DNA from: Pelecanus crispus
Lineage: Eukaryota > Chordata > Aves > Pelecaniformes > Pelecanidae
Reading direction: 5' to 3'
DNA: 64,000 nt
Assembly (NCBI RefSeq): GCF_030463565.1
Contig: NC_134675.1
Span: 13,785,862 to 13,849,861 of the forward strand
Every line of letters begins with the position of its first letter. Within the stretch, counting starts at the first letter, position 1. The notes beneath the pieces were generated by a model. The model was given only the letters and a program-made list of their open reading frames with translations, was not told the DNA's origin and searched no databases. The translations under genes were made by a program, and so were the position numbers. Shown in pieces: positions 23,254-34,067 of the stretch.

Positions 23254-23271
23254 GTCCCTTCTGGGGTGCCA
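23254..23271 (-). promoter_or_regulatory. Primer-binding site, tRNA-Arg-like
   Basis: Minus strand TGGCACCCCAGAAGGGAC, four bases after the LTR end. The plus strand is therefore the 3' end of the primer tRNA, ending in GGGGTGCCA. From memory this fits tRNA-Arg(CCU) with about one mismatch, better than Lys, Pro or Trp primers. The identity needs an alignment. Confidence 0.6.
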
Positions 23272-23275
23272 AAAC

Positions 23276-23711
23276 TGTTGCGGGATTCTTTATTGCCGAC
23301 CAAGGAAAGAGATGCAGACACCCTTAAGTATAGAATTCCAAAGGGAAATTCTTTACTGCAATGCACATGTGGTGCCCCAGCCTAGTTCCGAGGGACCCTA
23401 ATCATAAGTAACACACAGGTTATATAGAATATACAGGTGGGCTATTGCCCAATTACAGTCCTAAGCTTATCTATAGTCAGCCGATCCTTTGCATGGCTGT
23501 GTGATCAGAGACAGTGGTCTGGGCTGGTTTTCATCCTTTGTCCGCTACATGCTCAGAACCGGTTTCCACGGGTTTGTTATCAGGCAAGGTTGTCGCAACT
23601 AGCTGAGCTTTTGTGCTTCAGTGTCTTCCCTCCTTGAGTTCTTGGAAAGCTCACCAAAACGAGGGTAAGGTTCATCCTATTAAGTGACCTAAGTTTGCAC
23701 TTTTCTTCACA
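23276..23711 (-). mobile_element. Class I ERV 5' LTR (436 bp), minus strand
   Basis: Starts (minus strand) TGTGAAGAAAAGTGC at 23,711 and ends GAATCCCGCAACA at 23,276. It matches the LTR at 34,083-34,530 along its length, including the TATA region (TCTATATAACC) and the AATAAAGAATCCC polyadenylation area near the end. Primer site, leader and Gag start follow, so this is a 5' LTR. Confidence 0.88.
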
Positions 23712-25026
23712 GTGGGCCCATTGCTCAGTGGGGCAGGGGACCTAGTGATCAAGGACATCATAGAAGTCTAGTTACTCAATAGGTTTTTTGCTTCAGTTTT
23801 TACTGGTAAGGTCTGCTCTCAGGTCCCTGAACCAGCTAGCACAGTACAGGAAGAAAGAGTTAGGGAGCACTTAAGCCAATTGGACATATACGAGTCCATG
23901 GGACCAAATGGGACGCATCCAAGCGTGCTGAAGGGGCTGGCCGATGTCATTGGGAGGCCGCTGTCTATCATCTTTGAAAGGTTATGGCAATTGGGGGAGG
24001 TTCCTGATGGTTGGAACAGGGCAAACACGACTCCTATTCCTAAGAAGGACAAGAAGGAGGATCCAGGGAACTACAGGCTGGTCAGCCTTACCCTCTTTTC
24101 CCAGGAAGATTATGGAGCAAATCCTCTTGGAAGCCATTTCTAAAGAGATGAAAGACAAGAAGGTGATTGGGAGCAGCCAACATGGCTTTAGCAAGGGCAA
24201 ATCATGCCTGACCAATCTCATTGCTTTCTGTAATGAGGTGACTGGCGCTGTGGAAGAGCAGAAGGCAGTGGATGTTGTATACCTTGACTTTAGCCAGGGC
24301 CTTTGACACAGTCTCCTATAGTCTTTTTATCTCCAAATTGTTGGGATATGGGCTTGATAAGCAGATGATAAGGTGGATGGAAAATTAGCTGGACTGCTGA
24401 GCTCAAAGAGTTGTGATCAGTGGTACAAAGCCCAGCTGGGGTCCCTCAGGGATCAGTACTGGGGCCAATACTGGTATTTAATGTCTTCATTAATGATCTG
24501 GATGATGGGATGGAGTGCACTCTCAGCAAGTTTGTGGATGACACCAAATTGGGGGGGGAGTGGTCAGTATGCTGGAGGTCAGGGCTGCTGTTCAGAGGGA
24601 CCTGGACAGGCTGGAGAAATGGGATGACCGGAACCCCATGAAGCTCAACACGAGCAGATCCAAAGTCCTGCATCTGGAATGAAATACCCCTATGCAACAA
24701 TACAAGCCAGAGGCCAACTGTCTGGGAAGCAGCTCCACAGAAAAGGATCTGGGGGTCCTTGCAGCAAAGACGACCAACTGCATCTTGAGCTGTATTAGCA
24801 AAAGTGCAGCCAGCAGGTCCAGGGAAGTGATCCTTCCCCTTTATTCAGCACTTGTGAGACTGCAGCTGCAGTACTGTGTCCAGTTTGGGGCTCCCCAGTA
24901 CAAGAAGGATAGTGACACACTGGAACAAGTCTAGCGGAGGGCCACCAAGCTGGTCAGGGGCTGGAGAACGTGACATCCAAGGAGAGGCTGAGAGAACTGG
25001 GCCTGTTCAGCCTGGAGAAGAGATGG
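23712..25026 (+). mobile_element. CR1 LINE, reverse-transcriptase segment, decayed
   Basis: Runs from the linker before RT through the fingers (23,880-24,143: [30 protein letters not shown]), motif A (VVYLDFSQ near 24,280), motifs B and C ([20 protein letters not shown] with FADD changed to FVDD, 24,420-24,560), and the thumb to about 25,026. Multiple frameshifts. It ends abruptly at the LTR-2 copy S junction, so the 3' UTR is missing. Older than the 1-1,218 copy. Confidence 0.88.
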
Positions 25027-25800
25027 ACAGGGAGATTACTTGCCAATTACCATCACGGGCAAAACAGACTTGACTTGGGGAAATTAATTTAATTTACTGT
25101 CAATTAATTGTAACAGAGCAGGATAATGAGAAATAAGAACAAATCTAAAAACACCTTCCCCCCCCCCCCCCCCCCCCCCTTCTTTCCAGGCTCAGCTTCG
25201 CTCCCGAGTCTGCTACCCCCAAGCGGCACAGGGTGATAGGGGAATGGCGGTTGTGGTCAGTTCATAACGTTTCGTCTCTGCCGATCCTTCCTCCTCACGC
25301 TCTTCCCCTGCTCCAGTGTGGGGTCCCTCCCACGGGAGACAGTCCTCCATGAACTTCTCCAATGTGGGTCCTTCCCACGGGCTGCAGTTCTTCACGAACT
25401 GCTCCAGCATGGGTCCTTTCCACAGGGTGCAGTCCTTCAGGAGCAGACTGCTCCAGCATGGATCCCCTGCAGGGGTCACAGGTCCTGCCAGAAAACCTGC
25501 TCCCGCGTGGGCTCTCCATGGGCTGCAGCTTCCTTCAGGGCACATCCACCTGCTCCAGCGTGGGGTCCTGCATGGGCTGCAGGGTGGATATCTGCTCCAC
25601 CGTGGACCTCCACGGGCTGAAGGGGGACAACCTGCGTCACCATGGTCTTCACCACGGGCTGCAGGGGAATCTCTGCTCCCGTGCCTGGAGCACCTCCTCC
25701 CCCTCCTTCTTCCCTGACCTTGGTGTCTGCAGGGTTGTTTCTCTCACATATTCTCACTCCTCTCTCTCCCAGCTGCTGTTGCGCAGCGTATTTTACCCTG
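25027..25800 (-). mobile_element. LTR-2 copy S, minus strand, 5'- and 3'-truncated
   Basis: Reverse-orientation LTR-2 with the AATTAATT/AATAAA region near 25,080-25,110, a C22 run at 25,158-25,179, the 45-bp direct-repeat zone (25,310-25,660), and the GAGAATATGTGAGAG segment near 25,745. It lacks the terminal CCACCACA end and the first roughly 200 bp of LTR-2. Confidence 0.8.
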
Positions 25801-25920
25801 ATATGTATCCTTCTGCAAGCACAGCTCACCAAACACAAGGAGTATCATGACACCCACAAAGCCCTTCTGGAGCGAGGCCATACCCAGGCAGCTCTGTGAT
25901 TAGCTGAGGAAAGGGGAGAC

Positions 25921-26480
25921 GGGGCGGGGCTTACTCCTCCCAGCTGCTCTTTCTCTTGGTCACGTGTAGTTGACGCGAGTTGGGTTTCTGTGCTGCACTT
26001 CCTACGTCATCGAGAATGTGAGGTGGTGGATGCAGCGTCCGGTTTGGTCGGCGGCAGTGGCAACTTTTATCTCCAAATTGCATTTTCAGGTGGCATGGAA
26101 GACGCAACAGGTGAGCCACTGGGGAGAGGGTATGCTGCTGCTCGCATCTCTTTCCACTGCGGCGGGGCCACCCTTTCTCGTCCCTCATTCCTGTCTCATA
26201 AGGATTCCCGCCAGTGGTGAAGGTCGCGCCGGGCTGGACCGCTGCTGCCTCTGGAGCATGAGCGTCCTAGACTGTCACGGCAGCGCGGAGGGGGGCGGGG
26301 AGCACCCGGAAGCGGCGGGGGGGTGGGGGTGGGGGTGGTGTACGGTAGCCGGCCTGCATCAATTCGTCCCCGCGCTCCAGACTGGGTGTGGCGTCTTGGG
26401 ACACGCTCCTCAGCGGGAACCGCAGGAGAGACATTCCGCCATGCTGCGGAGTTGGCGACGACTGGACAGGAGTAGGGAGA
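25921..26480 (+). promoter_or_regulatory. Candidate CpG-rich host promoter and first exon
   Basis: CpG-rich island with a GC box GGGGCGGGGC (25,921-25,930), an E-box CACGTG (25,961-25,966), an ETS-like ACTTCCT and a CRE half-site TACGTCAT (about 25,997-26,010). An ATG at 26,095 (GGC ATG GAA) precedes a splice-donor match CAACAG|GTGAGCC at 26,110/26,111. That would give a first exon with only 16 coding bases (Met-Glu-Asp-Ala-Thr). CpG-rich DNA continues to about 26,480. The ATG sits just after a pyrimidine-rich TTTTCAG, so the block could instead be an internal acceptor. The gene was not identified. Confidence 0.45.
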
Positions 26481-26820
26481 ATAACAACAGCACGCGGCAG
26501 TCTTCTGCAAGCTGCCTGGAATACTAGCTGCTGATCCCTTGGTCACTTTCTCTCATCCACGCAGGCAGTGAGCTCTGCAGTACCTGCTGCCGAGGAGCTG
26601 GTGGCAGTCTACACAGCAGAGCTTGAAAGCCTGATCCTGCTCAGGACACAAACACAATCAGGTTGCTTCTCTAAATCCCTGCATTGTTCCTGATGCGGGC
26701 ACCAGGAAAAGGCTAAACAAGAGAATGCAATGGCTGCCTTCCAAACTCAACACTGTGTTTAGGTGTCTTTTCTTTTGGCAGTTCCACTTCTTTACAGAGA
26801 ATATCTTCTCAGGCTAGAAG

Positions 26821-28740
26821 AAAAAAAAAAAAAAAAAAAAAAGAACCATTCAGGTTGGAAGGGACTTCTGGAGGTCTCTAGTCCAACCTCCTGTTTAAAG
26901 CAGGGTCAACACTGAATTCAGACCAGCTTGCTCAGGGTTTTCTCTAGTCAGGGCTTGAAAACCTCCAGGACTGAAGACTGCACAACTTCTCAGGGCCCCT
27001 GTTCCACTGCTTGACTGTCCTCATGGTGAAAAACAGTTTCCTTATAGCCAGCGTGAACCTTGCTTGTTTCAATTTGTGCCCATTGTGTCATCTTCCCACT
27101 ATGCAACACTGTGAAGAGCCTGGCTCTGTCTTCTTGATAGCCTCCTCATAGGTACCGGGGGGCTGCTATTAGGTGCCCCTGCAGCCTTCCTTCCTCCAGG
27201 CTGAACAAGCACAGTTCCCTCAGCCTCTCCTCATAGTGCAAATACTCCAGCCCCCTGACATCTTGGTGGCCCTCTGCTGAATTTGATCCACTTGATCAAT
27301 TACTTTCTTGTATTGAGGTGCCCAAAATTTGACACAGCATTCTAGATGTGATCTAATGAGCACCAAGTAAAGGAGGATAATCACTTCCCTCAATCTACTA
27401 GCTGTGCTCCTGGTGATATAGCCCAGGATACTGCTAACCACCTTTGCTGCCAGGGCACAGTTCTGGCTCATATTCAGTTTGCTGTTTTCCAAGATCCTCG
27501 GGTCCTTTTCAGCAGAGCTGCTCCCCAGCCAGTCCCCAGATGGTATTGATGCCAGGGGTTCTTCTTCCCTAGGTGCAGGACTTGGCATTTGTCCTTGTTG
27601 AATTAAATTAAGTTCCTGTCAGCCCATTCCTCCAACCTGTCTAGGTCTCTCTGAATGGCAGCCCTGCCCTTGAGTGTATTTACTTCATCCTCCCAACTCC
27701 TGCAAACTTGACAAGAGCGAGATGCATCACCTCCTCCAGGTGTTTGATAAAGATTTTAAACAGGACAGGTCCCAGGATAGACCCCTGCAGTACCCCACTT
27801 GTCACAGGCATCCCAGTAGAGTACAGCCCATTAACCACCACTCTCTGAGCTCAGTCACCCAACTAGTTTTTAAACCCATCTAGTTGTCCACCCATCCAGA
27901 CTATAATATCCCAACTTGGATACAAGAATATTGTGGGATACAGTATTGAAAGCACTGCTAAAGTCGAGGTAAATGACATCCAGTGCTCTCCCTTCATCCA
28001 CGAATCCTGCCATTTTATCACAGAAGGCAATTAGGTTGGTCAGGCATGATAACCCCTTGGTAAATGCATGCTGACTGTTCCCAATCACCTTCTCCTTCAT
28101 GCACCCAAAAACATCTTCCAAGAGGACTTTCTCTATGATTTTCCCAGGAACTTAAGTTCCCTGGGTTGAATTTTTGGCACTTTTTTTTAAGATGAATGCA
28201 ACATTTGTCCTTCTCTAGTCATCAGGGAATTCCCCTGATCTTCATGACTTTTCAAAGCTGATAAGAGAACGGCCTCACTATGAAACCAGCCAGTTCTCTC
28301 AGCACTCTTGGATGCAGCCCATCTGGTCCCATGGGTTTGTACAGATTAAGTTCTCTGAAATAATCCCTGATTCAATCCTCATCCACTGTTGGTAGTTTTC
28401 CTTGAACCCTGTCTCTAAGCACAGAGGCCTGGGAGACTTTGTCGGTGCAGATTGAGGCCAAGAAGACATTGAGTACCTCAGCCTCATCTATGTCCACTGT
28501 CACTAGATCACCCATCCCATTCAGCAATAGGCCCACCTTCTCCTTGTTCAGTCTTTTACTATTAAAGTGGTAGTAGAAGCTCTTGTTGCCCTTGATCTGT
28601 GATCTGTAGAGTTCCTCAAGTTGCTTAAAGAAGGCTTTGTCTGCTTCCTCACCCTGTCTGTAACAAACTCCTGCCACAATATCACACTTATTGGCCTCTG
28701 CTTTGATCTTGTTCAGTTCCTGTTAGTTGTAAGGGTAATC
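26821..28740 (-). mobile_element. CR1 LINE, antisense, RT to 3' end, decayed
   Basis: The 3' end (minus strand) abuts an A22 run (26,821-26,842). The element then reads through the thumb (27,220-27,588), the RT palm region including YLDFSSAFNTVSHNIL (27,870-28,121), and the linker from endonuclease to RT (28,372-28,677, CYRQGEEADKAFFKQLEELY). Several frames are needed, so it is inactive. The unusual homopolymer tail and divergence mark an older subfamily. Confidence 0.88.
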
Positions 28741-29905
28741 TTCGGAAATTGAGACCAATGTAAGCAAAGATATAGCTGTATCTGGGATGGAATCACTTCT
28801 TGGAAAATAAAAACAAACTGCGTAACCAAATTAATTTCCTTTATGATATTTAACTTCTGATTAAATCATATAATGAAGGTGGCAGTCAAATATCATAAAC
28901 ATGTCAGCTCATAGTAACTATTAGTTGTATGGGGAGCTATCTGTGGAGAAACAGGTTAAAGGATGCTACATAATATTGCTATTTGTTTTCCCCCAGATGG
29001 ATATGCAGAGTTACTGGGGGGGGGGGGAGTTCACTTCAAATTTTAGTATCTTTTGTTAAGTAGTTCAAATAGGTTTTTTGTTTTTTTTTTTTTTATTTTT
29101 ATTTCAGTTGTACCATATTTTAGTTCAAAGTCAGCAGTAACTAAGCAACCATTTTGGCACTAGCAAGCCACTCATCCACTTCTGCTTTTACTTGGCCCAA
29201 CTTTTTGTTTTAACACCAAAATAATTATAATGATTCTTCAGTGTGTTGACTGCTTGTGCAAAATGCTACAGTGCAACTAATAGGTCTTACTTGACAGGCC
29301 TTCACCAGTATCTGTAAGAAGTATTAAGGGTTCCTCTATTATAATGAGCTACCAAGATTGAAGAATTTCTTACATGCATAGCTACATCTTGAAAAGTGTC
29401 AGACTTAGAGGTTAATGCAGATAGTTAGGAACCATCTGTAGTCAAGTTTTGAAAAATATTGAATTGTTCCTGTTTTAAGTTGGTTGATATTGATTAAGAA
29501 TTACCAACTCAAGAGCCAGCAGGCAGTAATTAGACACTATCCTAGTGATAAGTTATCAAACCTGAAAAATAAACAAACCCCATAAAACCTTCTACTTTAA
29601 CTGTCATGCTTGTGCTTGGCATTAGGATGGGGATAAAAACTAAAATAGACAGGGCCAGTGTTTCCTATATTTGGTGGTACAGAAGTACCAGTTTGCAGTA
29701 CTATTCTGGTTAACTAATTGAATAACCTGTGACCTGAAAGCCATCGGGCTTTTTTAAGTGGTACACACTCTACAGTACTCAGTAGTTCAGTCAAGATGGG
29801 AAACATCCTGATCTCTTGTTAGGGAATTACTGAATCTGGCAGCACCATAGAGGCAAGTCTGCCACAGCTCCATATCCCCAGATCCAACCAGTAGCAAGGC
29901 TGAGA
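28741..29905. other. Unique sequence, no gene recognised
   Basis: About 1.2 kb of AT-rich sequence with a G-run near 29,020 and T-rich tracts near 29,080-29,105. No gene evidence. Confidence 0.45.
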
Positions 29906-30008
29906 ATGTCAGAGGTCCTGCCAGAAAAACTGCTCCAGCATGGGCTCCTCTCCACAGGCTGCAGTTCTTGCTAGGAGTCTGCTCCTGCATTGGCTATCCT
30001 TGGGCTGC
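29906..30008 (-). mobile_element. LTR-2 fragment
   Basis: About 100 bp matching the direct-repeat zone of LTR-2 (GTCCTGCCAGAAAAACTGC ... TCCTGCATTGGCTATCC), the same segment seen at 32,810-32,900. Truncated on both sides. Confidence 0.7.
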
Positions 30009-30425
30009 TGTGTTTGATGCACCCCAGGATGTGGTTTGCCCTCTTGGCTGCCAGGGCATGCTGCTGACTCCTGTTGAGCCTACTGTCAACCAGCACCCCC
30101 AGATCCCTTTCTGCAGGGCTGCTCTCCAGCTACTCTTCTCCCAATCTATACTTGTGTCCAGCATTACTCCATCCTAGGTGCAGAACCTGGCACTTGGACT
30201 TGTTAAATTTCATGCCACTGATGATTTCCCGATGCTCCAGTCTGTCTAGATCCCTCTGCAAGGCCTCTCATCCCTCAAGAGAGTCAGCAGCACCTCCCAG
30301 TTTAGTACCATCAGCAAACTTGCTAAGGGTACATTCAACTCCTGCATCCAGATCATTGATAAAAATATTGAACAGAACTGGCCCTAGAATTGAGCCCTGA
30401 GGAACACTGCTGGTGACATCTGGAA
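30009..30425 (-). mobile_element. CR1 RT fragment, antisense
   Basis: Antisense CR1 covering the thumb back to motif B. Read in reverse it includes a [12 protein letters not shown] block near 30,355-30,370 and the [15 protein letters not shown] catalytic region near 30,305-30,325. Neither a 3' UTR nor a tail is present. Confidence 0.82.
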
Positions 30426-30639
30426 TGATGGGCATGACTTACCCAAATGTACCAAACAAAGTACAAAATGCTATGTGCACTTTTTATTTGACAAACTGGC
30501 TTCCACCAATTTGCATGAACATTCCTCCCCTGGCTAGGAATATCAGAATTAGAAAGGGCTATTATAAATATATCTGCTGTAATAGAAGAGATTTCGGCCT
30601 TATTCAGCCTTACATTTAGAGGTAAAACAAGCATTTTAG

Positions 30640-30965
30640 GTAGCCCTACAAAACAGAAGTGTATTTGATTATGTGCTTATCGCTCAAGGAAGATATATGT
30701 GTATTAGTTAACACCACTTGCTGTGCATATGCAGAGCAACATCAGAGAAGAGAAATGGACACACATAAAATGTGAGGTAAACTTCAGATACCGCATGCAA
30801 TACCTGGAGGAAAAAAACCCAACCTTTTTGACTGGTGGGGATGGCTCCCAGATATGGAAGGATGGTTAGGAAAAACTGCTTAAGACAGCATTGGATGAGG
30901 CATAACTCAAGCAGAGGCCAGAACAATGACGCTGAATATATTAGAAGATAAGGAAGAAGAAAAGG
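30640..30965 (+). pseudogene. Retroviral env transmembrane remnant (copy 2)
   Basis: One frame reads LIIAQGRYMCVLVNTTCCAY at about 30,673-30,732, giving the C-x6-CC motif of class I/alpha-like TM subunits. A region with clustered Trp (WWGWLPDMEGWLGK, about 30,822-30,870) resembles the membrane-proximal part. A stop follows. No recognisable anchor, surface subunit or LTR was found beside it. It differs from copies 1 and 3 in sequence and length, so it is a separate insertion. Confidence 0.65.
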
Positions 30966-31278
30966 GAGGAGTGCTTGGACTCGTGACTATTAACAATTAT
31001 AAAAATCTAGAGGCAAGAACGGATGATAGGACAGCATGGCCCACACAGTGATCAATCCTGGGCTCCCAGGAGTCATCAGCAGGGCATCTGTGGCCCTTCT
31101 ACCATACTCTAGGTCTTTAAGAGAAGGATGGTGTGAGACTAAAAGTCTCAAAAAGTCTCATAGACCTTTGCAGGCCTCACTAGTTAAAAAACAAAAAAGC
31201 ATTTGCAGCTAATGGTCTTGTCAGTCAGCACAGTTTCACTTAAAAAAAGAGTGTATTATTTGTAAGAGGATGTGCTGT

Positions 31279-33305
31279 TGTGGTGGGTTGACCTTGGCTG
31301 GCTGCCAGGTGCCCACCAAGCCACCTTATCACTCCCCCTCCATCAACAGGACAGGGAGATAAAATATGACAAAAAGCTCACAGGTCAAGATAATGACAGG
31401 GAGACCACTTACCAATTACCATTACAGGCAAAACAGACTCAACTTGGGGAAATTAATTTTAATTTATTGCTAATTAAAAAGAGTAGGATAAGGAGAAAGA
31501 AGAACAAATCTTAAAACACCTTCCTCCCACCCCTCCCTTCTTCCCAGGCTCAGCTTCATTCCCAAGTTCTCTACCTCCTCCCCATGAGTGGCACAGGGGG
31601 ATAGGAAATGGGGTTTTTGACAGTTCATAAAGCTTTTTCTCTGTCACTCCTCCCTCCTCACGCTCTTCCCCTGCTCCAGAGTGGGGTCCTGTCACGACCC
31701 AAACTGGACTGTCCAGAGAGGATCATGGAGGTTCTGTGATTCCCTTGGGCTAAATTAAGGTGAAATGACACCAAACGACCAATTAAACACTTTATTGACA
31801 GTAAACACCAACCTGAACTTGGAAAGCACCACGATATGCAGGGGATAAGGAGGACCCTCCCGTTGAGTCACAAGGTTCGGAATAGACCCCCTTGCTTTCT
31901 AAACTCCTTTCCAGAGAGGAGTCTAGGTGTGGCTAGGTCCAATCTTAGTCTCAGACTTGGTCAATGGTTTCATGTGAATAAGGAGGCAACCCGAACCAGG
32001 AAAGCACCACGATAGGCAACGTGGGTTCTAAATCAAATACTTATAAAAGGAAAGGAAAAGGAAGAAAGAGGAGAGAGAGAGCTATCACCACCCTTGGATC
32101 CCACGATATCGATGATAAACGCGGCAGTCCTCCGGCGGTGGACATGCTGCTCTCGGAGCACAGGGCCTCCGGCTGTGCCGACAGCGGGTGGGGGAAGGCT
32201 GATCTGGAGCGGAGGCGGGGGAAGGCAGCAGCACGGGATCCTCTGGTGGTGGGGGTGCGCCACGTGGCTCTTCAAAGTTGTGTCTTTTTATAGGCCAGTC
32301 TCTGCCTCTAGTCTCGCCCCCCTTGAGGCTTGTTCCAGAATGTTCTCCCTCTTCTGCGCAGGCGCCACTGGGGGGGGGTGGTCGCGAGGGGTCTTCCGGG
32401 GGTCTTTCGGGTGGTCGTGAGCCCCTTCCTCAAATGAACTCTGCATGACCTTCGGCCGTCAGAGGGCGGAACTGCGAGTCCTCCGACATGCCTCCCAGCT
32501 CCGTGCCAACTCCGCACCAATCGGCTTCTCACCTGTGGTGCTATGCAGACCCCAATTTATCGGTATGGAGACCTTAACTTGTCTCTTTGCAGACCTTAAC
32601 TTGCCTCACCACAATGTTTGAGGCATTAACTCTTTCAGTCCCTGACAGGTCCCTCCCACGGGAGACAATCCTCCATGAACTTCTCCAGTGTGGGTCCTTC
32701 CCACAGGCTACAGTTCTTCATGAACTGCTCCAGCATGGGTCCTTTCCACAGGATGCAGTCCTTCAGGAGCAGACTGCTCCAGCGTGGGTCCCCCCAGACG
32801 TGGGTCACAGGTCCTGCCAGAAAACCTGCTCCGGCATGGGCTCCTTTCCACAGGCCGCAGTTCCTGCTAGGAGCCTGCTCCTGCATTGGCTATCCACGGG
32901 CTGCAGCTTCCTTCAGGGCACATCCACCTGCTCCACCGTGGACCTCCATGGGCTGCAGGGGGACAATCTGCAGTCTTCACCATGGGCTGCAGGGGAATCT
33001 CTGCTCCAGCGCCTGGAGCACCTCCTCCCCCTCTTTCTTCCCTGACCTTGGTGTCTGTATAGTTGTTTCTCTCACAATATTCTCACTCCTCTCTCCCAGC
33101 TGCTGTTACGCAGCAGTTTTTTTACCCTTCTTAAATATGTTATCACAGAGGTGCTACCAGCGTTGCTGATTGGCTCAGCTTTCACCAGCTGCGGGTCCAT
33201 CTTGGACCCGCCTGGAACTGGCTCTGTCCAACATAGGGGCAGCTTCTGGTATCTTCTCACAGAATCCACCCCTGCAATCCCCCTCCACTACCAAAACCTT
33301 GCCAT
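31279..33305 (-). mobile_element. LTR-2 copy T, minus strand, split by a solo LTR
   Basis: The right-hand end (plus-strand left) starts TGTGGTGGGTTGACC at 31,279. The AATAAATTAAAAT area lies near 31,460, and the repeat zone begins at 31,660. After the 31,690-32,647 insertion, the 45-bp repeats continue (32,653-32,960). The TATTTAAG promoter region (complement near 33,135) and the start (complement of CATGGCAAGGTTTTGGTAG) end near 33,305. Joined, it is about the same length as copy Q. Confidence 0.85.
31685..32652 (-). mobile_element. 958-bp GC-rich solo LTR with GGTCC target duplication
   Basis: LTR at 31,690-32,647 flanked by GGTCC (31,685-31,689 and 32,648-32,652). Ends are TGTCACGACCC and CCCTGACA. 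On the minus strand, GGCCTATAAAAAGAC (about 32,283-32,297) is a TATA box and CAATAAAGTG (about 31,789-31,798) a polyadenylation signal. The region around 32,100-32,500 is very CpG-rich. Between signal and TATA it holds a roughly 150-bp segment (31,838-31,985) shared with 11,222-11,372, framed by two copies of GGAAAGCACCACGATA. The retroviral family is not recognised. Confidence 0.85.
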
Positions 33306-33689
33306 GTAAACCTGGTAAAAATGTCTTGAGCCTCCTTATCTAACAGTGCCTGAAAACAGGCTGTTAACACATGAAGAAGGGAGCAAAGGGAATAACCCAA
33401 GTGAGGCAAAACAAATGTTTTTGGAAATGGAAATAGATAAGAAGCATAAGGAGGAATTTGAAAGGCTTGCAATGATGAATGTGTGTGAGTACAAACCACT
33501 CACAAAAGGAGGGAATGAAGTGGAAATTCAAATTGTAACTGTGCAGCGATGGAAATTTATGACCAAGGAATGATCTGACATGGAGGGCAAGAAGGCCTAA
33601 CTGCAGAAGGGGTTAAACTGGTTGGAAGCAGGAATGCCAGAGACTGAAGGACTCCCTGTAAGGGACTGAAGTTTGCTGAAGAGATAACA
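33306..33689 (+). other. Unassigned segment with a 75-codon open frame
   Basis: An open frame at 33,346-33,573 is Lys/Glu-rich (FLEMEIDKKHKEEFERLAMM) with no motif I recognise. It lies between LTR-2 and the env remnant, so it could be decayed retroviral coding sequence from the same provirus as that env. I assign no function. Confidence 0.3.
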
Positions 33690-34034
33690 AATGGTAATTC
33701 AAAATCGATTTGCTTTAGATTATGTGTTAGCTGCACAAGGAGGAGTTTGAGCTTTAGTTAATGCTAGCTGTTGTTTTTATGTTTACCAAGATCAAAGGAT
33801 TGAAACAGATGTGGAAGAGATAAAGACTCATATGAAAATATTGCATGATATTGGAAAAGAAGCACCCCTCAATATGTCTGGGTGGGTAACCTCATAGTTT
33901 CCCAACCTTTCCCTCTGGGTCCAAAAGCTTTTAACTATATTGGTTGTAATTTTACTTGCTTTTGCTGTAATTTATGTCCTTCTGCATTGCTGTCTTCCTC
34001 TGTGTTCTAGATTGTCTTCAAAGATCACCTACTG
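33690..34034 (+). pseudogene. Class I ERV env transmembrane subunit, C-terminal part (copy 3)
   Basis: The frame reads an IQNRFALDYVLAAQGG block, then the C-x6-CC region, in which the first Cys codon is TGA and the CC pair (ALVNASCCF) remains. Further heptad-like sequence follows, then a hydrophobic anchor (about 33,922-33,990, LTILVVILLAFAVIYVLLH) followed by CC and a short tail ending TY-stop at about 34,034. A second stop precedes the anchor. It lies 30 bp upstream of a purine tract and LTR of the family seen at 23,276-23,711, so it is the 3' end of that class I family. Inactive. Confidence 0.8.
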
Positions 34035-34067
34035 AGTGACTTAATCAAATCTGACCCTGACGGTCAA

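Noticed and set aside
25316..25850. Overlapping open frames on both strands in LTR-2 copy S
   Set aside because: Same explanation: repeat-driven open frames in a GC-rich LTR, seen in every copy and on both strands.
26281..26546. GC-rich open frames near 26.3-26.5 kb as coding exons
   Set aside because: Long frames are expected in CpG-rich DNA. No splice acceptor or conserved domain supports them.
31030..31278. 3' LTR following env relic copy 2
   Set aside because: There are short AGTCTCA repeats (31,139-31,162), but no purine tract, no TG...CA boundaries and no polyadenylation signal in the right order.
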